This document shows, one piece after another, positions 12,801 to 22,864 of a stretch of DNA of 64,000 nucleotides. Source of the stretch: Malachius bipustulatus (taxonomy: Eukaryota > Arthropoda > Insecta > Coleoptera > Melyridae); the NCBI GenBank assembly GCA_910589415.1, contig OU342630.1, positions 8,060,001-8,124,000 on the forward strand. The letters run 5' to 3'. The notes beneath the pieces are model-generated. The model was not told where the DNA came from. It did not search any database and worked only from the letters and a program-made list of their open reading frames with translations. Each line of letters opens with the position of its first letter. Within the stretch, counting starts at the first letter, position 1. Position numbers and translations under genes: made by a program.

Positions 12801-14416
12801 TGAATATCCTCCTTCAGCAGGACACGTCGCCTTGTAGAAGTCTCCCCCTCCAGGGAGATGGACGCCAGAAGATCGTTGATCCTACCATCCCGGAAGAACT
12901 TCGCCTTTCCCTCCCGCACAATGAAGGACACGCCTGCGCCTCCTATTGCCGGTTGCCCTATAAGCAATTCAACCGGTGACATATCGCACAAAGTAACCAA
13001 CGCCTCGGTTTTAATTTCGAGGTTGTCAACCTCAATAGACAGTTGACAACACCCATGCGCCGCGCCAGTACCACCAAAGACTCCCTTCAGCAGAACTACG
13101 CCCTCCTTCACCTCTAGACCCAGGCGTTCAGCACAACTTTCGGTAATGATGTTGTGCTGACTGCCTGTGTCCAGATACGCCTTTACGCCTTGCCCATTGA
13201 TGCACACTAACCTTTTGAAGGTGTTGTCCAAATCATCACTTACCAGCCTGACCCGACAAGTTCCTTTCTTGGAGTCCGCCTGACTGCCCTTGCTGCCTCG
13301 CCTCGCCTGACCATACCTGGTGGTGCACTCCGCTGCCTTGTGGCCCTCGCGGCCACAGATCACACACCTCTCTCGCCTGGGCTTCGGGCAATCCCTGCTC
13401 AGGTGCTTGCCATACTCCTGGCAGTTGTAGCACCTGACCAACTCCTGACTGGGCGCCGGTCGCTTCGCCGGTGGTGATGTCGCCATTCGCCTCACTTGGC
13501 CTGCCTCGTCGCCTTCACGTCGCCCGCCTGTCCCTCCCGGTGACTGGTAGTTTTCCAGCCCCGACAGGAACTGCGCATACAACGCCTCCGGAGTTGTCGC
13601 CTTACACGCATACGCGTTTGCCCTCAGCTCATCAGGCAGCCCACGTATGATCACCGACACGGCGTCTTCGCCTGAAATGTGACACCTACCACACATCGCC
13701 AGCTTCGCATGATAGTAGCGCGTCATCGACTCTGCGGGTCTCTTGCGCCTCGCCACCAACTCCTCCAGACACACAGCAAAATCCTGGTGCCGGGGAAACG
13801 CCTTCTTCAACTTCGCCTTCCATTCCGCCCAGCCGAAGTCGTACTCCTCCAGGCGGTTGAACCACGCCCTCGCCGAACCCCTCAACTTCATCTGGGTGAA
13901 ATATGCCCTTTCCGCCTCGGACCACCCGTATATTCCACCCAGCTGATCAATCATGGAGAGCCACCTCTCCACGTTGGAGTCCGGATCATCCGGGTCGAAG
14001 GGCTCCACGACCTCGCCAGCTGCCCGTATGTCGCCACGGACTCGCCCCGCATATGTCGAAGTCCCTGAAACACCAGAGACTGCAGGCGCCTGAAACACAG
14101 AAGGACTTACCTCCATCGCCACATCCCCAGATGGGGAGGTTACCCCACTCGCCTGTCCGCCAGTCGTCGCCAGGAACTTCTCCATCGCCTTGGAGGTTTG
14201 TTCCGCCACCAACGCCGCAATCCGCTCCGCCATTGTGCCGTCAAGGGCACGCAGAACCGCCGCCTCTGCTTCACGAGCCGCCGCCTCGGTTGCCGCCTGC
14301 ACCGCCGCCTGAGTCGCTGCTTCTCGAACGCCAGCTTCCTCCTCTTCATAATTGAAGTCTAACTCGTCCAGGGCACTGGGGCGATCGCCGTCGCCGTCCC
14401 TGTTCTCATCCGCCAT
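9812..14416 (-). CDS. Gag-Pol polyprotein of the Ty3/gypsy element
   Basis: One frame encodes all replication proteins. I choose the ATG at 14416 (A at -3, G at +4) over the in-frame ATG at 14491, giving about 1534 residues. In order: an acidic, Ala/Glu-rich gag N-terminus and capsid-like region; two zinc knuckles (about 13437-13318), the first CX2CX5HX4C with one extra residue and the second canonical CX2CX4HX4C; an aspartic protease with DTGS (13160-13171); reverse transcriptase with YMDD (11894-11905); RNase H with HTDAS (about 11450-11465); an integrase HHCC zinc domain (about 10890-10760) and DDE core with Asp in HIDHVGPF (about 10675), Asp in SDRG (about 10500) and Glu in GQVER (about 10393). 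The C-terminal tail carries the GPYKVV motif of gypsy integrases; no chromodomain is evident. No stop or frameshift separates gag and pol. Confidence 0.95.
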   Translation of the reverse strand: MADENRDGDGDRPSALDELDFNYEEEEAGVREAATQAAVQAATEAAAREAEAAVLRALDGTMAERIAALVAEQTSKAMEKFLATTGGQASGVTSPSGDVAMEVSPSVFQAPAVSGVSGTSTYAGRVRGDIRAAGEVVEPFDPDDPDSNVERWLSMIDQLGGIYGWSEAERAYFTQMKLRGSARAWFNRLEEYDFGWAEWKAKLKKAFPRHQDFAVCLEELVARRKRPAESMTRYYHAKLAMCGRCHISGEDAVSVIIRGLPDELRANAYACKATTPEALYAQFLSGLENYQSPGGTGGRREGDEAGQVRRMATSPPAKRPAPSQELVRCYNCQEYGKHLSRDCPKPRRERCVICGREGHKAAECTTRYGQARRGSKGSQADSKKGTCRVRLVSDDLDNTFKRLVCINGQGVKAYLDTGSQHNIITESCAERLGLEVKEGVVLLKGVFGGTGAAHGCCQLSIEVDNLEIKTEALVTLCDMSPVELLIGQPAIGGAGVSFIVREGKAKFFRDGRINDLLASISLEGETSTRRRVLLKEDIQVPPHSSVMANVVVEAEPGEEVIMEAKAIDDGRTLVAMPRGILRQGSEIQVHVTNLGDQELKWQKGRVVARAQRCVAAPEPTVVTGVGVSRVSITKFSELNIGDIGEANELALRRLLARKAVCFSQGEADLGLTRLGEMKIELAKAGTVYFRPYRLSHAERQQVRDKVQGLIDSGVVRESNSDFASPIILIGKKDGGVRLCVDYRALNSITVKDRYPLPLITDQLDRLAGKRFFTTLDLAQGYHQVPMHPESIHKTAFITPDGQFEYLRVPFGLANAPAVFQRIINKMLGDLRHDQVLAYMDDLLIPSATIKDGLALLEQVLNLIEQAGFKLNMAKCSFLQGSIEYLGHEVSSEGVRPGQRKIKAVTEFPIPADVHGVRQFLGLAGYFRKFVKDFAVLARPLSQLTAKDCEWKWGEVEQNSFDKLRRILAERPILGLYCSEAYTELHTDASKLGLGGILLQRRSDGRMQAIAYFSRATTTAEVNYHSYELETLAVVESIKRFRVYLIGIHFKVITDCSAVRATLLKRDLVPRIARWWLTIQEYDMEVEYRPGDKMQHVDALSRNPVKVNLIQMAEDDWFLTIQLQDDKAQAIVKALSEGTADADIKRDFKIKDGRLWRRTENGDRLYVPAMAKFSLLRRHHDDIGHPGYKRCYELLRQQYWFPRMRRFVQKYTAACMNCAFAKGDYGKGEGLLHPIKKPTTPFDTIHIDHVGPFTKTTKHHNYILMVVDAFTKFLIAVPTRTLSTAETIDKLRWVFGEFGYPRRIISDRGRAFISKEFANYMAEKGIRHVLNAIATPRANGQVERPNRTIIEALTASTEGEARWDERLPEVIWGINHTENASTKFSPSELLFSYRGGAIADLAGGSQVSHNTEVDRLRAARRKASDNLAETSRRMKARYDKRRKIATEYKEGDLVLWKQAATTTNQKGVNRKLANKYDGPYKVVKSLGNDRFVIASLPSVRGYKRFKAVAAADALRRYQSGALYSESGDCATSDDE

Positions 14417-14540
14417 GATTGATTGCAACTCAATGTCACCAACACACACAACTGGTCTGGTCAGTCGTAAAAGACCGCCGCCAAAAATCACTTTTCGTAG
14501 CCGGAAAGCGCGTAAAATTCACAGATCCCACTTCTGAATT

Positions 14541-14878
14541 TGTTAGAAGAATAATTCGAGCTGGGAATAGCAGTCCTTCTTGTAAAAATAGCTATAGAAG
14601 CGACAGACAAATTCCTCAACTCAGGTATGACGCAGCTACCAAGTCACAGGTACCGTCGCCATTGGTAAATCCGCCCTGCCTCCCGCTCCTTCCACCGTCA
14701 AATCAGAGGAAGGCCTGACGCCGGTATCTGTCACCTGGCAGTGTCATCTGTCAGCTGCCGTTCGCCATACGCCACTTGCTCCTGTCTTCAGTCTTGCGCC
14801 TTTCCACGCCTCATCTCCAGTAGGCCTGCGCCAGAGATGTATCCCTGGTTGCCTACCGTTCGCCTTACTGGTGTAACA
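14541..14878 (-). repeat. 5' LTR of the Ty3/gypsy element
   Basis: 338 bp, identical by eye to the other LTR, and expected to hold the promoter. The primer-binding site should lie just left of 14541; the sense reads CAGAAGTGGGATCTG there, which I could not assign to a particular tRNA. No clear TATA box was seen. Confidence 0.94.
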
Positions 14879-14882
14879 ATAT

Positions 14883-17170
14883 AGAAATTACAGAAGTAGA
14901 GTGCGCATAATAATAATTATTGTAATATTTAAACGGATAGCTAATATGACTTCAATTGAACAAAATCTTGCCTTTTGAAAGTAAGTTACGTTTAGTATTC
15001 CCATTTATACCTATAAATTAGTCTTGGTCAAATTATTTTGAATTTATTCAAAATAGATATGTGGAAAAACTAAAAAATCCTTCTTTCAAATTCAAATGAT
15101 CGCCATTTTGCTCAAATCGATTTTGCTCAAATGAAATCCCAGACCACTCCTTGTGTATATCTTCAAAATTTCAGTCCCCTAGATTGAAAACTGTGACCTA
15201 AAATGAGGTGACAAGAACCCTTTTTTTCGAATTTTGAAGGGACATTTTAGAAGTAGCGCGACTTTAGGAGTTTTTCAACCAAAATCCAACGTCATTCCAT
15301 AGCTCTACAAGAAGGCAAAATTTCGTTCACTAATCTTCACAGAGCTTCATTTTCAAAATCAAAAATTCGAGTTATGGATGAAATAAATAAATATATAAAT
15401 AAATAAATAAATAAAATACTCATTGTGGGCCAGTGAGATTTGGAAAACAACTTGTGGTGGACCACTTCGGTGGACATTTGATGAGTTTGGGTGATTTTTG
15501 TAAGGTGATGTCGTCCTCAATAGTGTATTTTTTTAATAAAAATAACAAAAAAAATAATTAATTTATATTCTATGGCTGGAAGGAAACCTTAATCTGGCCA
15601 CCACAGAGCATTTACATTATTGATGCACAGCAGAGATGCTCTTATCAGTCTTATCTGATTTGTTGCTTTTTTTAACGTGGACACCAACGAATATTGACGA
15701 TATTGAACGGCGGTAACTAAGATTCCTACGCAGTAAGAAATTTCTTGCCTTCAAATAAAATTCACACTGCAGCTTAATCGGTTATTTTTGATATTTACTT
15801 TGATAGAAGTTGAATTAGAGTCTCGTAACAATAAACTTTGAAGTTAGATCAAGCTTTAATAGGCGAAGCAATTAGAATCGCCCTCATATCTGCTTGCGTT
15901 TAAGACTTGCTACTTGAAACATTAAAACAACTTCGGAATAAGCTACCCTTGTCTTAGTCTAAAAATACACTATTGAGGACGACATCACTTTACGAAAATC
16001 ACCCAAACTCATCAAGTGACCATCGATCCTGACCCCAGATCACAAAAAAGTAGTTTTCCAAAATTCACCTGCGATGTAAACGTATGTGCGCAAATGCTTC
16101 ATTTTCCAGATACGTAAAACCTATAATGTTATAGGTTTTCTTAAAAACTGACGATTTAATAATTTGCTCTGAAACCGGTCGAGGTATGAAACTGAAATTT
16201 GGCGGGTTCTAAGAGGAAGTTATTGCGCATTTTTTGACGTGTAATTGAGAATTTCATGTTAATCAGTGGCTCACATACGGGTAATGATCCCAAATGTTAA
16301 AAAATAAAAAATTGTACGTCACTAAGATTTTTTTTATTGAAAATATTTTTTTAATTTATCGTTCAATTTGTGACAAAAAATCTTTCTTGTCTTTTTGCCG
16401 TATGCAAAAAAATTGAACAACTTAACGCTTATTTTTAATTTCTTTAATACATTATTATTTAGTAGCGACTCTATTTCTGTCAAAATTGAGTCAAAATTCT
16501 GTTAAATACGAATATTTTAATGAAATTTCAAATTTCTTCAATTAATATGGAAACTTCAGGCGTTGCTTGAGTATCCTGAAAAAAAACTTAAAAATATAGA
16601 TTTCTTGTTTCAATCATATTTTTTTTATTGTTGAAAAAACATTTATATATTTTCGTAGGTTAATTTTCGTAGGTTTAAAAGCTATCCTCTGTCATTTCCG
16701 AAATTTTCAAGGACTACTAGATCCCAGAGTTTTCATAGTCAACTTTTGTTTTTCTTATGGCCGCCATATTGTTATTTCGTGTCATTCGCTATTAAAAAAA
16801 TCAAGGAAACAAATAATCCATCACATTCAAAAAAATTCTTAAAAATTTTATTCTTTCTTCGAAAAAAAAAAAGAAAATGTCACCGAATAACGTCAATATG
16901 ACGTCGCGACATGACATTGCTTGCCGTATGGGTTTTTTATGACATCCGGTTAAACAAAGGTTATTTTTTTCGACAAAAGAAGAACAAAAATTTTGAAAAA
17001 ATTTTTCTTTGGAAGAAAAAAAAAGTCGCGTTACTTTTACAAGGTTACAATCAAAATTCTAAAAATTCTTTTCTTGTCATCTCATTTTAGGACGCAGTTT
17101 TCAATCTAGGGAAATGAAATTAATAAGGAATGATTGGGTATTGCATTTGAGTAAAATCTGCCGAGCCGTT
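14883..17170. repeat. Intron block with nested inverted repeats
   Basis: Inner pair: 15474-15543 matches 15961-16021 inverted, with the shared core GAGGACGACATCAC. Outer pair: 15161-15216 matches 17071-17118 inverted, around TAGATTGAAAACTG. Bases about 16520-16830 are an inverted copy of about 23310-23620. These look like several old foldback or MITE insertions one inside another. No gene is seen. Confidence 0.65.
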
Positions 17171-18062
17171 TCAAAATTTCAAAAAAATGGGATTCGAATT
17201 TTTTGAAAAATGGCTATTTTTTGAACCCCTGTATACGCAAGATATAAAAAAACTTTCAAACCAAATTAACAAGATTGGAACAAACTTATTTGAAATGTGA
17301 GTTGATGTACTAAAATTTGCATTATTTTCTATTAATAAGCCCAGGGTTGGAACATGGCAAAAATTGCTAAATTTATACATATTATAACCATTATTAAGCA
17401 CATTTTCAAAGGGATTAAACTGAAAATTTTACAGTGGACGACTATACTAATAACCTTCAACCCTAAAAAATTTCAATAAGGAAATAATAAAAATTGCAAA
17501 TTTTCATATTTCAAGACTCCCCTGTAACTTTAAAGGTAGTGTAAGAAATTGCATTTTTTAAACAATGTTAGACAGTGGCATGCATAGAAAAAGGGGCAAA
17601 ATTGGTAAATTTTGAAATTTTGCAAATTTTGTAGTGTTAAATTTAAAGATGAATTTTATGACACGTTTTCAAATGAAATAAAATTGAATTTTCACAGTAA
17701 GACAGTACGCTAATCTGACTTGACTATGGAAAATTTCAGAAAGCCAATATAAAAAACGGTGATAATATTCATAAATTGTAACGTTGGCCGAAGTAACGTT
17801 GTAACTTACATAATTTTTTGATGCGATTTTTTCGTTAATAATTATTGAAAAAACACACAATTTATGCGAGTGATTCGCAAGAAGGTTTTTTTCCTATGTA
17901 GAGTTGAGCTTTGTTTGCAAAGTCACGAATCAAATGTCAAACTTATTTCTGTTGATATACGTGATATTTGCGGTTTCACTTATTAAAACGCCTGCATCTT
18001 TTAATCTTTTAAATGCCATACAAGAAAAATTCGAAACCGTGTTAGTACATAGTGAAAATAAT
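17171..18062. other. Intron sequence, no supported gene
   Basis: An open frame near 17934-18155 begins with a hydrophobic stretch, but its second half lies in the repeat copy starting near 18063, so I do not call it a gene. The rest is plain AT-rich intron. Confidence 0.5.
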
Positions 18063-18560
18063 ACAGGTGATCCCGAATTTTCGGACACGGGTAGTACCAC
18101 TGGATTTAGTGTGAATAAAACTGTGTTTATGTTAACACTTATTTTAAGATGTTAACATGGAAACATGAAGTGACAAGTCCAACAAAGTTTCAAACAATTA
18201 TCGTTGCTTGGATACCTAAATATCCAAAATCTATTTTAGATTCATTATTAAGTCTCAACTTTAACTACGATGCCACATTTACAAATTTTATTCAATTCAA
18301 AGAATAGGCAGAATTTGAATGCCTGTAATTCTGAAACCGATAATAAAAATAATTTAAAAAAAAACAATATCGAACCTAGTAGTTATATGAAGTTATGCGT
18401 TTTACTATTTTTATAAATAGTTTAAGTTTGAGTGCCCATATTGATTAAAATTTTAGAAAAAAGGCAGCTTTATATCTCGATAACGAAATCGAGGAAGCAA
18501 TTTCTGTTTTAAATTTATAGTCTTCCTGAACATCCTCTACAACAGTCAACACTTTGTATA
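18063..18560. repeat. Copy of the AGGTGATCCCGAA repeat, inverted relative to 60206-60825
   Basis: Starts with ACAGGTGATCCCGAA then CGGACACGG and proceeds through GATGCCACATTTACAA, TTGAATGCCTGTAATTC and GAACATCCTCTACAACA. The same landmarks occur in reverse order and complement at 60206-60825. It lacks a clear right terminal repeat. Confidence 0.7.
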
Positions 18561-18897
18561 CCGTTGTACTTTTACATAGGTATCTTTAGACCAATAGCCA
18601 ATACTCTACTATTTTAGATTTTTGGTAACAACCCGTATACGAAAGCAGATAATGTTTCTAATGATATTGGTTTCAAGGTTTGAGACAATTCAAAAGCTTT
18701 TTGAAGAAATAAACTTTTCTGAGTAGATTAAAATTAAAAAAAATTCCACATAATACGTTTCCTACTTTCTGCCCAACACAGTATACATAATCTAAATAAT
18801 TAACATTTGACCAAAGTATCCCTTCAAACAAACTTCGTATAACAACTATTATGTATGTCATTGTGTATCTATGCTAAATAATTTTAACTTATTATAG

Positions 18898-19212
18898 AGG
18901 AAGTCTCCTTATCCATTACTCGTGAGCAAGATATCATCGAAGAGGGGCCCATCATAGAAGAGGTGATTGAAGGTGAAGTGTACTTTTCGCTTTCACCCTA
19001 TATTGCGGAAGCAGATCAAGCCATAGACTTAGTTGAAGGTGAACGAGTCTATGTAGTAGAAACACCCGACAATGATTGGTGGCTGGTGAGGAAACATTTG
19101 ACTGAAGAAAAGGGGTGGGTTCCTGCCAAATTACTCATGGATGAAAGAAGTTACGAAATTTATGTGCAAAAGAAGCTCAATGAGAAGATTGATAAATTGC
19201 CAGTCTTTGAAA
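18898..19212 (+). CDS. sls: sls exon: SH3 domain
   Basis: 315-nt exon, acceptor TTATTATAG|AG and donor GAAA|GTAAGA, phase 1 on both sides. After an acidic lead (EQDIIEEGPIIEEVIEGE) it encodes an SH3 fold: YFSLSPY (RT-loop ALYDY equivalent), DLVEGERV (diverging turn), NDWWLVRK with the conserved Trp pair, and GWVPAKLL with the conserved Pro before the 3-10 helix. A charged helix follows (IYVQKKLNEKIDKLP). SH3 domains bind proline-rich ligands; in insect titin the PEVK stretch next to it is an obvious candidate partner, but that is inference. Phase and domain order place it directly after the PEVK exon. Confidence 0.93.
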
Positions 19213-20074
19213 GTAAGATAATAGATGACACTCAATGTAGTATATAATTTATTTCATACTAATACATTATAACTAGATAAACGCTTGGTTACCGTAACTA
19301 TAAACATATTCATAACTCCCTTGGGACTGTTATGAATCCATAACTCCCTCTATTATTACTATTTGTTTAATTCTGGTAACCATTGGATGTTGGTTTTGTT
19401 ATTGCATTGTTGGTTGAATATTTGGATTTCATATGTCATTTTCTACAAACTTTTCAGTTGATATATCCATGGTTATCATGCTTACTCAATTATTAAAAAC
19501 ATTCGTTTGATTTTAAAAACCAACAGATTTGGTTTTTATATTTTATTTTAAATGAAATAAAATTAATTATGTATCACGGGAGTTATTGGATGTTAATAAC
19601 CTCGGGCAACTTGACAATCCCGAGGGACGTTAATTAACATCCTCATAACTCCCTTGATACATAAATAACTATAACTTATTTCGTCATAGGTACCTAATGC
19701 TATTTTATTTGCTTTATAATTCACAGTTTTTCATTTACTTATGCTTTTATGTCTTTATCTATTTACATAGTCCCAATTATTTACATACCGTAAAATGGGG
19801 TCGAGGTGACCGACTTTCGATTTATGACAAATCTTTGTCAAAAGCTATGACATATTTTTTTCAGAATCCATTTTGAATGTTTACCATAAACACTAAACTT
19901 GAGGTCAAAATACATCACGTTTTCTCGTACTCACTTGTGTATAACTAGAAACCGGGTAATGATGCAGCAAAGCGGTTTATAGGTCTAATACCTAACCTGA
20001 CCTAAGCTAACCGAAATGTATAGGAACTTGTAAACCATTCTGCTGCATCTTCAACCGTTGTCTAGATATTTTTA
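19213..20074. other. sls intron with one CCGAGG palindrome
   Basis: Mostly AT-rich intron. A hairpin at about 19568-19664 pairs GGGAGTTAT...TTAATAACCTCGGG with its complement (CCCGAGGGACGTTAA...ATAACTCCC). Nothing else is recognised. Confidence 0.6.
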
Positions 20075-21480
20075 GATTAGATTTATCGTGAGGGGGTTCT
20101 AGTGACACCTCCACGGCCACCAAAGGTCTATTGTGGCTCAAATCTGATCGAGCTACAATAACCCCATCAGGTCAGCCTCCTTTAGGACACTGACTGACTA
20201 TCTTGACTATTGGGGATATTTTCATGTCCTTCGGTGTGAGGAAGTCTTTCCCCAAGGTTTGTAGTTTGGTTCTTACCAAAGCGGGATACTCGCATAGGAT
20301 GTATGTTGCTGTTTCGTCATCCTCCAAGCACAGGCGGCATTCAGCGCTGATCGCTAAACCCATCCTGTGCAGATGTTTCAGGTTGCAGTTCCTAGTATAG
20401 GGGTCTTCAAAGTTAAGTCGCACTATTGCTATCTTCGTTATTTTTGTATCTACAAAATCAGTTAAATTAACAAACTAGTAGTATTTTTTCCGCAGAATAA
20501 AACGTTGAAAACAGAAAAACAATTGAACATCGCGTTTTCGAATTATGTAAAAAAGTTCTATTTTTGAAATGAGACACCCGGTATAATTTTGTGTTTTCAT
20601 ATTTCCTAAGAAAATCCAATAATAATGGTTTTTACAGTGGCGGTTTAAATTAGTTACTCTTTGAGTTATAAACAAATAAAAATAGCAAGTTTTCATTTTG
20701 AAAGTGTACATTGGAAACGACCCAGAATATCACAAAACTTACTTTTGTTCCTACTTTCACTATTAAAGTGTTATCTTTCGGTGTAGGTACTTACTTGGAA
20801 TTTTCATAGAGGGTGATGAACATTATCCGATTTTTCATCACCCTGTATGAAAATTTCATCTGCATCATAGGATAGCACATAACTAGTTCAAATAGGGACA
20901 TGTAAGCCGTTTTCCGAAATGAGTCGTTTTAGATGTACATTGTTTTGAAAATGAAAACATTTTCACTCAAAAAATAATTAATTGAAACCGCAACTGTAAA
21001 AACCATTATTATTGAATTTTCTCAGGAAATATGCAAAATACAAAAATAAACCGGGTGTCGCATTATAAAAAAATAGAACTTTTTGACATAACTCGAAAAT
21101 GCGATGTTCAATAATAATTATTGTTTTTCTGTTTTCATCGTTTTATTCAGCTGAAAAAATACTACTATAGTTTGCTAATTTAACCGATTTGGTAGATCAA
21201 AAATAGTTAAGCTCCAATAGTTCTTTGGTCCTTTTTTCAACGGGTCCTTAATAACGAATTCTTAGTTTCAATCTTGGTAATTTCTTCCAGTGCTGGTGGA
21301 CTTCCCTCTCAATCTAGTTGCGTATTGTTGTTTTGGCAATATCTGATGGATGATAATATGCCCGATGCTGGTTCTAATATGATAAATTCGGATTCGGCAC
21401 TTTTCCTATTGTCTAGGTATACCAGGTTAAATATGAGAAAAAGTGTTGTGATCTTAAAACTTTGTACATGGTTTAGTGTT
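20075..21480 (-). mobile_element. LINE fragment (RNase H-bearing family), split by a foldback element
   Basis: Minus-strand fragment of a non-LTR retrotransposon. Bases 20172-20423 translate on the minus strand to a C-terminal zinc-finger-like region, HLHRMGLAISAECRLCLED then TATYILCEYPAL, typical of the end of I/LOA-type polyproteins. The His expected before ILCE is Tyr here, and the frame is decayed. A foldback interrupts it at 20439-21205; LINE sequence resumes at about 21206 and matches 48545-48760 of the copy near 47262-49440. The 3' tail (TAGATTTATCGTGAG complement) is shared with the copies at 41398 and 47262. Confidence 0.7.
20439..21205. repeat. 767-bp foldback nested in the LINE fragment
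   Basis: Arms of about 370 bp meet near 20835. The ends match as TATTTTTG-ATCTAC-AAATC and complement. Arms carry the AATAGGGACATGTAAGCCG motif shared with the palindromes at 7629, 23840 and 39700. CACCCTGTA lies at the centre (20839). Confidence 0.85.
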
Positions 21481-21892
21481 TTCAGGTAAAATTCAAAATG
21501 AATTCTAAGAAAAATTTCAGATGATATGCAGAAATCTTTTATTTGGTCCTATTTTCACCCTTCTAGATCAGGTCAGGTCAGGTCCCTATGACCGATCTTG
21601 AAAGTGGTAACATGTAATAACATGTAGTAAAACAAAGTGGTAGGTACACCTATGTAATAACATCATTGTAGAAAGCAAAATTAACATTTTTTATCTCATC
21701 CTATAATAATTGAAAGCGCTTAAAAACAAAAAATGTCTGTTATTTAAGCGAACTAATTCTAATAACATTCATTTGATAAGTTATCTTTTAGTTAACGAAA
21801 ACAGAGAACGTTTCATAAACTGTACTTAACTATATGTGAAGTTAATATAGTTTTTCAATTTAATTAATTATAAATTCTGTTTCCATTTAAAG
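21481..21892. other. sls intron, nothing recognised
   Basis: AT-rich intron ending in the acceptor CATTTAAAG at 21892. No repeat or gene was recognised. Confidence 0.5.
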
Positions 21893-22864
21893 AACCGAAA
21901 CCCAAGGAGAAAGCCACAGCACCTCGATTCGTCAAGAAACTTAAACCCATTGTAGTGCCTGATGGTTTTACCGTCCAGTTCCAATGCCAAGTTGAAGGAT
22001 TGCCGCGCCCACAAATCACCTGGTTTAAGCAGACAACTGTCATTAAGGAATCCGTTGACTTCAAAATTTACTATGATGAGGACAATATCGCCACGCTAGT
22101 AATCATGGAGGTATTCCCGGAGGACGCAGGAACATTCACTTGCGTCGCGAAGAACACTGCAGGATTTGCGTCAAGCACAACCACTCTCACAGTTGAAGGA
22201 CCTCTCTCAGATCATGGATCTGATCTTACAGTTTCCATCACTAGGAAGAGTTTAACCAGAGAATCGTCCCTGACGGATATTTTAGAAGGCATCCCACCTA
22301 CATTTGCCAGCAAACCGAAGTCTCAATCAGTTCCTGAAAATACCGATGTTACGGTTGATTGTAAATTAATTGGAGTACCAGAGCCCGACATAACTTGGTA
22401 TAAAAATAGTAACGTGATCAAAACAAAAGATAACGTTTTGATTACAACTACTTCTGATACATATTCATATACAACTGTCATTAAGATTACCAAAATAAAG
22501 AAGACGCAAGAAGGAACTTATAAGATAAAAGCCAAAAATCGTGAAGGTGAATCAACGGTAGAATTTACTTTGAAAGTGCAAACAACTGAAAAAGAAGCCC
22601 CGCAAATATTAGAACCATTAAAGTCGACTACGGTGAGGAAAAATGAGACTGTTACATTGAAAACTACAATTGTTGGAACACCAACACCTTCAGTCACTTG
22701 GCTTAAGAATGGAAAACCTATTTCGAAGCCTAAATCGGAACAAAAAGGTGACACTTACAGTCTCACTATAAAGAAGGCCAAGGATAATGATACCGCTAAA
22801 TATTCGGTGGAAGCTAAGAATCCAGTGGGAACAGCCGAAACCTGTGCACAATTGACAGTTGAGG
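21893..22864 (+). CDS. sls: sls exon: three Ig (I-set) domains
   Basis: 972-nt exon, acceptor TTTCCATTTAAAG, donor GAGG|GTAAAG, phase 1-1. Ig1 (about 21920-22197) has the full I-set signature: Cys in FQCQV, Trp in ITWFK, and Tyr/Phe-Cys in DAGTFTCVAKN. A linker with Ser/Arg (TRKSLTRESSLTD) precedes Ig2 (about 22285-22578), which keeps VDCKL and ITWYKN but has EGTYKIKAKN, so the F-strand Cys is lost. Ig3 (about 22597-22863) has LKTTIVG and KYSVEAKN, so both Cys are lost while the Trp (VTWLKNG) stays. Loss of the disulfide is tolerated in intracellular muscle Ig domains. Role: modular rod of the titin-like filament. Confidence 0.95.

Larger units (their letters stand above)
9393..14878 (-). mobile_element. 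Complete Ty3/gypsy LTR retrotransposon, apparently young
   Basis: A 5486-bp element transcribed on the minus strand, antisense to sls and inside its largest visible intron. Two 338-bp LTRs (9393-9730 and 14541-14878) look identical base for base, begin TG and end CA, and the element is flanked by the 4-bp duplication ATAT (9389-9392 and 14879-14882). One long gag-pol frame (9812-14416) is uninterrupted and no envelope gene is present. The domain order gag, protease, RT, RNase H, integrase is that of Ty3/gypsy (Metaviridae). Base composition is far GC-richer than the flanks, and CGCC on the plus strand is strikingly frequent. Identical LTRs plus an intact frame indicate recent insertion and possible activity. 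Confidence 0.96.

Noticed and set aside
10117..14355. Plus-strand open frames inside the retrotransposon
   Set aside because: Shadows of the GC-rich gag-pol frame on the other strand; no motifs.
9812..14416. Possible envelope gene, which would make it an errantivirus
   Set aside because: Only one frame exists between the LTRs, and it ends with the integrase tail; there is no space for env.
17904..18155. Small protein with a hydrophobic N-terminus
   Set aside because: Its second half lies in a repeat shared with 60206-60825, and no splice or family support exists.
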